DNA from: Flemingiibacterium sp045635785
GTDB taxonomy: Bacteria > Bacillota > Clostridia > Oscillospirales > CAG-272
Direction: 5' to 3'
Assembly (NCBI GenBank): GCA_045635785.1
Contig: JAZTWJ010000066.1
Coordinates: 1 to 13,894, forward strand
DNA length: 13,894 nucleotides
The notes under the pieces are model-generated. The model did no database searches. It saw only the letters and a program-made list of their open reading frames with translations, and was not told the origin of the DNA. A program made the position numbers and the translations under genes. Below, piece by piece: positions 1 to 5,491 of this stretch. Numbering within the stretch: position 1 is the stretch's first letter; the number at the start of each line of letters is the position of its first letter.

Positions 1-138
1 GATAGCTTTATTAAAAAATCCAGCTACCTTTACTATAATGAGGAAGAGCTTCGCAAGATTGGCGAAAAGGTTGTGACCTTTGCCAATGCAGAAGGACTCG
101 GCGCACATGCTAACTCGATCATTCAGCGTTTGAAATAA
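1..138 (+). CDS. hisD: Histidinol dehydrogenase, C-terminal 45 residues (5' end outside window)
   Basis: This is the tail of an open frame entering from the left edge and stopping at TAA 136-138. The peptide begins DSFIKKSSYLYYNEEEL and contains NAEGLGAHANSI. The AEGLxAHANSI stretch near the C-terminus is characteristic of HisD, the NAD-dependent zinc enzyme that oxidises L-histidinol to L-histidine in the last two steps of the pathway. Only the last tenth or so of a roughly 430-residue protein is visible, so the catalytic residues cannot be checked. Its stop lies 13 nt before hisC in the same orientation, which fits a his operon and supports the call. Identity rests on this short motif plus context. 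Confidence 0.9.
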   Translation, partial: DSFIKKSSYLYYNEEELRKIGEKVVTFANAEGLGAHANSIIQRLK

Positions 139-151
139 CGGGGGGCCGCAT

Positions 152-1228
152 ATGTTAGAAAAATTGATCCCCGAAAAAGTCAAGGAAATCGAAGAATATA
201 CGCCAAATACCGAGATCTTTCCCGTTCGCCTGGATGCCAATGAAAGTCCGTTTTTACCTTCCAAAGCCGTACTCGACGAAATGGCGCAAGCGCTTTATAC
301 GATTGATTTTAACCGTTATCCCGATCCCTATGCCACTGAACTGATCCAATCCTTTGCCGATATTTTCGGCGTGGATACGAAAAATGTGGTTGCAGGAAAC
401 GGTTCCGACGAGCTGATCAGCCTCATTTGCAGCGGTCTTGTGGAACAAGACGATAAGGTTACCGTCGTTCTTCCGGATTTCTCGATGTATGAGTTTTACA
501 GCAAGCTTGCCGGTGCAAGCATGGTTCACTATGTCAAAAGCGAAACCTTTGAAGTGGATTATGATGCACTTCTTGCGGATGTTGAACGAAACGGCTCCAA
601 GCTCATTATTTTATCCAACCCCTGTAATCCCACAGGATGGGTTTGCAAGAGGGAAGCGGTGGTGAATTTCATCAAGTCGTGCAATGCCATCGTTGTCATC
701 GACGAGGCGTATATGGAGTTTTCGCAGGACAACGAAAGCGTTTTGAATCTGACTGAGGAGTGCGAGAATCTTATCGTTCTCAAGACCATGTCGAAGGCAT
801 TCGGCGCGGCGGCGCTTCGTTTGGGCTTTGCCGTGACCAATCCCACGCTTGCCGCAACCATTCGCAAAATCAAAAGCCCCTATAACGTCAACACCGTTTC
901 ACAGGTGTTTGGCAAGATCATTCTGTCGCATTATGACGAGATCGAGTCTCGCATCGCCAAGCTGAAAGAAAATACAAAATATTTGATGACACAGCTTGAA
1001 AAAATCGTCTCCGATTCCATCATCAAGCTTTGTCCGACAGCAGCTAATTTTGTATACATCAAAATGGCTTCGGGCGAGCTTGCCGTTTGTATCAAGAACG
1101 AGCTGATGAAACGGGGAATCGCCATTCGCTGTATGTCAAATACCGGCTATCTTCGTGTCACCGCAGGAACGCGCGAGGAGATCGATCGGTTCATTAAATG
1201 CTTCACAGAAATCATCAATCTGAAATAA
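152..1228 (+). CDS. hisC: Histidinol-phosphate aminotransferase
   Basis: A 358-residue fold-type I PLP aminotransferase that converts imidazole-acetol phosphate plus glutamate to L-histidinol phosphate in the cytosol. Visible landmarks are RLDANESPF (26-34), GNGSDELI (82-89), SNPCNPTG (155-162), the cofactor-binding Asp in VIDEAY (D184), the Schiff-base lysine in TMSKAFG (K215), and the following LRLG with R223. The length is normal for bacterial HisC. The ATG at 152 follows a G-rich run at 140-145, a plausible though non-canonical ribosome site, and begins 13 nt after hisD. A role in histidine synthesis rather than another aminotransferase follows from the motif set and the position between hisD and hisB. 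In some bacteria HisC also serves phenylalanine and tyrosine synthesis; nothing here decides that. Confidence 0.96.
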   Translation: MLEKLIPEKVKEIEEYTPNTEIFPVRLDANESPFLPSKAVLDEMAQALYTIDFNRYPDPYATELIQSFADIFGVDTKNVVAGNGSDELISLICSGLVEQDDKVTVVLPDFSMYEFYSKLAGASMVHYVKSETFEVDYDALLADVERNGSKLIILSNPCNPTGWVCKREAVVNFIKSCNAIVVIDEAYMEFSQDNESVLNLTEECENLIVLKTMSKAFGAAALRLGFAVTNPTLAATIRKIKSPYNVNTVSQVFGKIILSHYDEIESRIAKLKENTKYLMTQLEKIVSDSIIKLCPTAANFVYIKMASGELAVCIKNELMKRGIAIRCMSNTGYLRVTAGTREEIDRFIKCFTEIINLK

Positions 1229-1252
1229 TAGTTTTTCTAATTCCAATCTCAT

Positions 1253-1292
1253 AGAAAGGAAGACTTGCCTTGCAAGTCATGGTCAAAAAATG
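1253..1292 (+). promoter_or_regulatory. hisB translation start region with a hairpin between SD and start codon
   Basis: The only good Shine-Dalgarno sequence before hisB is AGAAAGGA at 1253-1260, 29 nt from the ATG at 1290. Between them lies a perfect 7-bp inverted repeat, GACTTGC (1262-1268) and GCAAGTC (1272-1278), with a 3-nt loop. If folded, the effective SD-to-start distance falls to about 12 nt. Alternatively the SD serves a 7-codon reading frame from TTG 1270 whose TGA (1291-1293) overlaps the hisB ATG. The repeat and distances are read directly; the mechanism is inference. Confidence 0.6.
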
Positions 1293-1880
1293 AAGAACGA
1301 AATTTCCGTAAATATTGAGCGCAATACCCTTGAAACCGCAATCAAGCTGACGCTGGTCAGCGGCGGAGATGCGGCAGGTCTCATCGGAACCACGGGCATC
1401 GGCTTTTTCGACCACATGCTCAATTCCTTTGCCATCCATGCGAATCTAAGCATTTCTCTCGAAATGACGGGAGATCTAAAGGTTGACTGTCATCATTCCA
1501 TTGAGGATGTGGGAATCGTTCTCGGCAGCGCGATTCGCGAACTTGTGCAGAAGCGCGGTGCAATCATGCGCTACGGATGCGCGCACATTCCCATGGATGA
1601 GGCGCTTGCCAGATGTGTAATCGACGTTTCCGGACGGCCGTATCTTGTTTGCGAATACGCGCCCACCGCGCCGATGATCGGTGATTTTGATACGCAGATG
1701 ACGGTGGAATTCTTCCGCGCCGTTGCTTTCAACATGGGAGCGACACTCCATCTTGCCGTTCTGTACGGACAAAACGATCACCATTGCGTAGAGGCATTAT
1801 TCAAGGCGTTTGCACACGCGCTTTCGGATGCATTGGAGCCCAAATCCGGTGCTGTATTATCTGCAAAAGGCGTTTTGTAA
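1290..1880 (+). CDS. hisB: Imidazoleglycerol-phosphate dehydratase (monofunctional)
   Basis: A 196-residue enzyme that dehydrates imidazole glycerol phosphate to imidazole acetol phosphate, using manganese sites at the subunit interfaces of a 24-mer in the family. The metal-binding signatures are all present: FFDHML (39-44), DCHHSIED (66-73) and NDHHCVEA (162-169), plus FDTQMTVEFF (133-142). It lacks the N-terminal phosphatase domain of the enterobacterial bifunctional HisB, so it is the monofunctional form. The ATG at 1290 is the only ATG that fits the family N-terminus, and no other in-frame start lies upstream, yet it has no SD at normal distance (see the separate entry). The gap after hisC is 61 nt, larger than most gaps in the operon. 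Confidence 0.97.
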   Translation: MKNEISVNIERNTLETAIKLTLVSGGDAAGLIGTTGIGFFDHMLNSFAIHANLSISLEMTGDLKVDCHHSIEDVGIVLGSAIRELVQKRGAIMRYGCAHIPMDEALARCVIDVSGRPYLVCEYAPTAPMIGDFDTQMTVEFFRAVAFNMGATLHLAVLYGQNDHHCVEALFKAFAHALSDALEPKSGAVLSAKGVL

Positions 1881-1910
1881 TATTAATAAACATCGTTGTG
1901 AGGAATTATA

Positions 1911-2543
1911 GTGAATCAAAAAATCGGAATTATTGATTATGGCATGGGAAATCTGCACAGCGTCAAAAACGCGCTTGATTTTATCGGTGCGGATGCCTTT
2001 GTTTCTGAGGATCCCGCCGAGCTTTCCAAGGCAAAGGGATTGATCTTACCTGGTGTAGGTGCATTTCCCGATGCGATGGAGCGGCTCGTAAGCACAGGGC
2101 TTGATACTTTCATCAAGGATTACACCAAGGAGCGTCCGCTGCTCGGTATTTGCCTTGGCATGCAGCTTTTATTTGACCGTGGACATGAATTTCGCACCTG
2201 CGACGGACTTGGGCTGATTCCGGGAGAAGTAGTAAAAATCAAACCTATCGGTTTGAAGGTTCCGCATATGGGGTGGAACGAATTGAGCCTTTTGAATGAA
2301 TCTCCGCTGGCAAAATCGCTTAAAAACGGCGATCAAGTATATTTTGTTCATTCCTACAAGGCCTCTGTGACGAACAGACAAAATTTGATCGCTGTCACGG
2401 ATTACGGCGAAGAAATCGCCGCCATCGTGCAGAACAAAAATGTTTACGGCTGTCAATTCCATCCCGAAAAGAGCGAATCGGTCGGACTTGGTATTTTGAA
2501 GGAATTTCGGAGGATCGTCGATGATAATATTACCGGCAATTGA
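1911..2543 (+). CDS. hisH: Imidazole glycerol phosphate synthase, glutaminase subunit
   Basis: A 210-residue class I glutamine amidotransferase. It hydrolyses glutamine and channels ammonia to HisF, which makes imidazole glycerol phosphate and AICAR. The catalytic triad is visible: Cys81 in GICLGMQ, and His184 and Glu186 in CQFHPEKS. IIDYGMGN (7-14) and LPGVGAF (46-52, oxyanion-strand region) are also typical. The start is GTG at 1911, with a GAGG site at 1900-1903, 7 nt upstream. Its 3' end overlaps hisA by 23 nt, in a different frame, so translation of the two is probably coupled. hisA separates it from its partner hisF, a common arrangement. Confidence 0.97.
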   Translation: MNQKIGIIDYGMGNLHSVKNALDFIGADAFVSEDPAELSKAKGLILPGVGAFPDAMERLVSTGLDTFIKDYTKERPLLGICLGMQLLFDRGHEFRTCDGLGLIPGEVVKIKPIGLKVPHMGWNELSLLNESPLAKSLKNGDQVYFVHSYKASVTNRQNLIAVTDYGEEIAAIVQNKNVYGCQFHPEKSESVGLGILKEFRRIVDDNITGN

Positions 2544-3243
2544 TATTTTAGGCGGAAAATGCGTTCGATTAACAAAGGGCGTTTACGAAACCGCAGAACA
2601 GGTTGCGGCAGATCCGCTTGAAACCGCACTTTCCTTTGAAAAAGCAGGCGCAGAATTCATTCACATGGTGGATTTGGACGGCGCTAAAGAGGGCAGCCGT
2701 ATCAACAGCGACATCTACACGCAGGTTGCAAAAAATGTGCGTATTCCCATTGAAGTGGGCGGCGGCATCCGCGACATAGATACCATCGAATATTACATGG
2801 AAAAGGGAATCGAGCGTGTGATCATCGGCTCCGCGGCACTCAAAAATCCGCCGCTTGTAAAGGAAGCGGTCGCCAAATACGGCGAGCACATTGCCGTTGG
2901 TATAGATGCCATGCACGGCATGGTTAAAACCGCGGGTTGGCTCGAAAGTTCCGATGTGCATTACATCGAGCTTGCAAAAATGATGGAGGATATGGGTGTT
3001 AGATATGTGATCTTCACCGATATATCCAAGGACGGCACCTTGAGCGGTCCCAATTATGAGCAGCTTCAGGCACTTTCCGATGCCGTTTCCATGAACATCA
3101 TCGCAAGCGGCGGCATCCGTGATATTGAAAATATCCGCGCTCTTGCAGATATGAAACTATACGGTGCCATCACGGGAAAATCCATCTATAGCGGGACACT
3201 GGATCTTTCCGAAGCGATCAAAGAAGCGAAGATCGACCGATAA
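2521..3243 (+). CDS. hisA: ProFAR isomerase (phosphoribosylformimino-AICAR phosphate isomerase)
   Basis: A 240-residue (beta-alpha)8 barrel that isomerises ProFAR to PRFAR, the substrate of HisF. The two acid/base aspartates are in place: D8 in PAIDILGGKCVRL and D129 in GIDAMHG. Phosphate-binding glycine motifs occur in both barrel halves, EVGGGIR (78-84) and ASGGIRD (195-201), and TDISKDGT (166-173) matches the C-terminal half. The ATG at 2521 lies inside the end of hisH and has a strong site, CGGAGGA at 2508-2514. The fold can be confused with HisF, but the D8/D129 context and PAIDI start are HisA-type, and a separate HisF follows. A 139-nt structured gap follows instead of the usual tight join. 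Confidence 0.97.
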   Translation: MIILPAIDILGGKCVRLTKGVYETAEQVAADPLETALSFEKAGAEFIHMVDLDGAKEGSRINSDIYTQVAKNVRIPIEVGGGIRDIDTIEYYMEKGIERVIIGSAALKNPPLVKEAVAKYGEHIAVGIDAMHGMVKTAGWLESSDVHYIELAKMMEDMGVRYVIFTDISKDGTLSGPNYEQLQALSDAVSMNIIASGGIRDIENIRALADMKLYGAITGKSIYSGTLDLSEAIKEAKIDR

Positions 3244-3253
3244 GTGAGGAATT

Positions 3254-3340
3254 GGTGTGAAAATATATTTTTCACACCCCGAATTTTTGACTTCGCGGCA
3301 GAATGCCGCGATTTGACGGCGCAAACCGCCAAAAATTTCG
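3254..3340 (+). repeat. Palindrome-rich element between hisA and hisF
   Basis: Three hairpins are stacked in the hisA-hisF gap. The first is a perfect 10-bp stem, GGTGTGAAAA (3254-3263) with TTTTCACACC (3269-3278). The second is a perfect 7-bp stem, CGCGGCA (3294-3300) with TGCCGCG (3304-3310). The third is a 4-bp stem, GGCG (3318-3321) with CGCC (3327-3330). An outer helix pairs CGAATTTTTG (3280-3289) with CAAAAATTTCG (3330-3340), with one bulged base, so the last two hairpins can form a closed junction. It has no coding capacity. It resembles a small mobile palindromic repeat or a structured RNA spacer. No terminal U-tract follows the first stem directly, so it is not a standard terminator. 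Pairing is seen; the class is inference. Confidence 0.6.
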
Positions 3341-3382
3341 ATTTAAGGAAGCCTTCGCTCACGCGATGGCATAGTGATTAGT

Positions 3383-4141
3383 ATGTTATCAAAAAGAATT
3401 ATTCCATGCCTCGATGTGAAGGATGGGCGCGTTGTAAAAGGCGTCAACTTTGTAGGGCTTCGCGATGCAGGCGATCCCGTCGAGAGCGCAAAATTCTATA
3501 ACTCGCAGGGCGCAGACGAGCTGGTATTTTTAGACATCACCGCATCCAGCGATCAACGAAAGACCATTACCGATGTAGTAGAACGCACCGCAAAAGAGGT
3601 TTTCATGCCGCTTACCGTTGGCGGTGGCATCCGAACGGTCGATGATTTTCGCGAAATATTGCTCGCAGGAGCCGACAAGGTGGCGGTAAATTCCGCGGCT
3701 GTGCTCAACAAGCGCATCATTGCAGATGCGGCAGACAAATTCGGCAGTCAATGCGTGGTGTTAGCCATCGACGCAAAGCGTTGCGATGACGGCCATTTTA
3801 CTGTTTATATCAACGGCGGCAGAAAAGATATGGGCATCGACGCCATCGAATGGGCAATGGAGGGAGAACGTCTTGGAGCAGGCGAGATCCTTTTAACCTC
3901 CATGGATGCTGACGGCACCAAAGACGGCTTTGATATTGATTTGACAAAAGCAATTTGCGAAAAAGTGGGCATTCCCGTTATCGCTTCGGGCGGTGCAGGC
4001 AATATCAACCATTTTTCCGATGTGTTTGAGCGCACGGGATGCGATGCCGCTCTTGCTGCAAGTCTGTTCCATTTTCGCGAGTTGACGATCCGTGAGGTCA
4101 AAGAACACATTCGCGGATTGGGCATCCCTGTCAGGTTGTGA
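3383..4141 (+). CDS. hisF: Imidazole glycerol phosphate synthase, cyclase subunit
   Basis: A 252-residue (beta-alpha)8 barrel that uses ammonia from HisH to convert PRFAR to imidazole glycerol phosphate and AICAR. The catalytic aspartates are D11 in IPCLDVKDGRVVKG and D130 in LAIDAKR. TVGGGIRT (78-85), LTSMDADGTKDGFD (171-184) and ASGGAG (201-206) are standard HisF signatures. The start is taken as ATG 3383 because MLSKRIIPCLDV matches the family N-terminus. An in-frame GTG three codons upstream (3374) would add only MIS. No normal SD precedes 3383; GTGAT at 3374-3378 is the only anti-SD complement at a sensible distance. The gene follows the structured gap after hisA and ends 39 nt before hisI. 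Confidence 0.96.
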   Translation: MLSKRIIPCLDVKDGRVVKGVNFVGLRDAGDPVESAKFYNSQGADELVFLDITASSDQRKTITDVVERTAKEVFMPLTVGGGIRTVDDFREILLAGADKVAVNSAAVLNKRIIADAADKFGSQCVVLAIDAKRCDDGHFTVYINGGRKDMGIDAIEWAMEGERLGAGEILLTSMDADGTKDGFDIDLTKAICEKVGIPVIASGGAGNINHFSDVFERTGCDAALAASLFHFRELTIREVKEHIRGLGIPVRL

Positions 4142-4180
4142 TGCTATATGCAATTTGCACTTCATTAAAGGAGAAAGACA

Positions 4181-4525
4181 ATGATTGACAAAACTGTCGA
4201 TTTGAAGATATTTTTCAAAAAAGCCGAGCTGATCCCCGCCATTGTTCAAGATGTGGAGAATGGGGAAGTGCTGATGCTCGCATATATGAACGAAGAATCC
4301 CTGAGGCGGTCGCTTGAGACCGGCTTAACTTGGTTTTGGAGCCGTTCCCGTCAGGAATATTGGAATAAAGGCGCGCATTCGGGGCATATTCAAGAAATTT
4401 TCAGCATTGATTACGATTGTGACGAGGACACGCTTCTTGTAAAAGTCAAGCAAACGGGCGCGGCTTGTCACACGGGAAATCGAAGCTGTTTTTATCGCAC
4501 ACTGATGAAGAAAGACGAAAACTGA
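4181..4525 (+). CDS. hisI: Phosphoribosyl-AMP cyclohydrolase
   Basis: A 114-residue zinc enzyme that opens the adenine ring of phosphoribosyl-AMP, the third step of the pathway. The sequence shows VQDVENGEVLMLAYMN (22-37), WSRSRQEYWNKGAHSGHIQ (53-71), the metal-binding cluster DCDED (79-83, with C80), and the zinc cysteines in ACHTGNRSCF (C96 and C103). Its length matches the stand-alone enzyme; in many bacteria it is fused to HisE, but here the next gene encodes HisE separately. The ATG at 4181 has a strong AAGGAG at 4168-4173, 7 nt upstream. The spacing to hisE is 22 nt. Confidence 0.97.
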   Translation: MIDKTVDLKIFFKKAELIPAIVQDVENGEVLMLAYMNEESLRRSLETGLTWFWSRSRQEYWNKGAHSGHIQEIFSIDYDCDEDTLLVKVKQTGAACHTGNRSCFYRTLMKKDEN

Positions 4526-4547
4526 TTGCATAACAAGGAGAATGAGA

Positions 4548-4877
4548 ATGAATGACAATGTTTTGAAGGAGCTTTATGCTGTGGTAGCCGACCGCAAGAT
4601 CAATTTCGAGGAAGGCTCCTATACCTGCTATCTTTTTGAAAAAGGTCTTGATAAAATCTTAAAAAAGGTTGGCGAGGAATGTGCCGAGACCATCATCGCC
4701 GCGAAGAACGGCGACAATGATGAATTGAAAAATGAGCTTAGCGACCTGTTTTATCACCTTGTCGTTTTGATGAATGAGCGCGGCCTGAAGCTTGAAGAAG
4801 TGCTTGGTGAGCTGGATGACCGCTCTAAAAAGATCGGCAATCTGAAGGTCATGAAGAACGTAGACCGTAATACCTAA
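4548..4877 (+). CDS. hisE: Phosphoribosyl-ATP pyrophosphohydrolase
   Basis: A 109-residue all-alpha, MazG-like pyrophosphohydrolase that converts phosphoribosyl-ATP to phosphoribosyl-AMP plus pyrophosphate, the second step of the pathway. The magnesium-binding acidic motif is present: KKVGEECAETIIAAK (E43, E44, E47) and NELSDLFYHL (E63, D66). ATG 4548 is preferred over ATG 4542 because AAGGAG (4535-4540) lies 7 nt from the former and only 1 nt from the latter; the longer form would add Met-Arg. It is the last gene of the his operon. A terminator follows 6 nt after the stop. Confidence 0.96.
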   Translation: MNDNVLKELYAVVADRKINFEEGSYTCYLFEKGLDKILKKVGEECAETIIAAKNGDNDELKNELSDLFYHLVVLMNERGLKLEEVLGELDDRSKKIGNLKVMKNVDRNT

Positions 4878-4883
4878 GATACG

Positions 4884-4909
4884 AAAACCGCAGCATCGCT
4901 GCGGTTTTT
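4884..4909. terminator. Intrinsic terminator ending the his operon
   Basis: An 11-bp perfect stem, AAAACCGCAGC (4884-4894) with GCTGCGGTTTT (4898-4908), has a 3-nt loop and runs into five T residues (4905-4909). It lies directly after hisE. The A-rich left arm gives a shorter T run on the other strand, so it may also stop transcripts of the convergent gene ending at 4912. Confidence 0.93.
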
Positions 4910-4911
4910 CT

Positions 4912-5301
4912 TTATATTGGAGGATTTTCCTCGAAATATCGAATGGCGGTATCTCGAATTCGGCGAAGTGTGGTTTCGCTGACGTTTAGCTTTTCTGCGG
5001 TTTCGGTGATAGACAATCCGAAAATATAACGTAAGCGCAAAAACAATTTGCATGGCATCAGCTTTGGGGTGTCAGGCATTTCATCTATCGTCGACTCGAT
5101 CTCCGACAGCTTTGCCTTTAGGGCTTCCGTTTCTGCCGTCAGCGATGCCTGCCAATTCGGATCCAATGTATCCCGGCTGATCAGCCCCTCATGGATCTGA
5201 TTGAGTATCCGTCTTCTTTCCACATCCTTCGCATTGAGAGAGCGCAAATACCACTTGTATCGCTCAAAATATGCAAGCGGATCTGCATAATTGTGTTGCA
5301 T
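4912..5301 (-). CDS. Small orphan helix-turn-helix protein resembling sigma factor region 4 (DUF1492/RinA-like)
   Basis: A 129-residue, cytosolic, charged protein with no signal peptide or membrane segment. The N-terminal part (about 1-75) is predicted helical with a heptad-like stretch at 53-75. Residues 88-122, including LRYIFGLSITETAEKLNVSE (90-109), read as a helix-turn-helix like sigma-70 region 4. The pattern L-R-Y-x-x-G-L-S-x-x-E-x-A-E-x-L-N-x-S is what is seen in phage RinA/DUF1492-type regulators and related small sigma-like proteins. No region 2 is present, so it is not a full sigma factor. The start at 5301 has GGAGG at 5311-5307 with a 5-nt spacer and a strong promoter upstream. 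No phage genes are nearby. DNA binding is inferred; the target and function are unknown. Confidence 0.8.
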   Translation of the reverse strand: MQHNYADPLAYFERYKWYLRSLNAKDVERRRILNQIHEGLISRDTLDPNWQASLTAETEALKAKLSEIESTIDEMPDTPKLMPCKLFLRLRYIFGLSITETAEKLNVSETTLRRIRDTAIRYFEENPPI

Positions 5302-5330
5302 ATGGACCTCCGATGCTTAATTTCAAATTC

Positions 5331-5359
5331 ATTATACCACGTCGGTCAAACAAAGTCAA
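5331..5359 (-). promoter_or_regulatory. Sigma-A-type promoter of the orphan HTH gene
   Basis: On the minus strand, TTGACT (5359-5354) and TATAAT (5336-5331) are separated by exactly 17 nt. TGG before the -10 makes it an extended -10 promoter. The expected start near 5324 gives a leader of only about 20 nt before the ATG at 5301. Confidence 0.85.
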
Positions 5360-5411
5360 TCTTATGCCCAACGAAAGCCTGACGCCATTTCAAAAACATC
5401 TTCATATTTTA

Positions 5412-5440
5412 TGTACATTACAAAAATATTGTGGTATAAT
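5412..5440 (+). promoter_or_regulatory. Sigma-A-type promoter of ppk
   Basis: TGTACA (5412-5417) and TATAAT (5435-5440) are 17 nt apart, with TGG immediately before the -10 (extended -10). It is back-to-back with the promoter at 5331-5359. It overlaps the upstream in-frame ATG at 5411, which argues against that codon being the ppk start. Confidence 0.8.
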
Positions 5441-5491
5441 AAAGATAATGAGATCATTATAAAATTTCAAACAGCCTTTAGAGGAAAAATG

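Noticed and set aside
3254..3290. First hisA-hisF hairpin as an intrinsic terminator or attenuator
   Set aside because: The stem is followed by CCGAA before the T run rather than directly by U residues, and essential operon genes lie downstream.
3287..3341. TTGACT (3287-3292) and TTGACG (3313-3318) as possible internal promoters before hisF
   Set aside because: No -10-like hexamer lies about 17 nt downstream of either, and both lie inside hairpin arms.
5411..5491. Longer ppk start at ATG 5411
   Set aside because: It overlaps the -35/-10 of the ppk promoter and adds 27 residues with no PPK1 similarity; AGAGGA favours 5489/5492.
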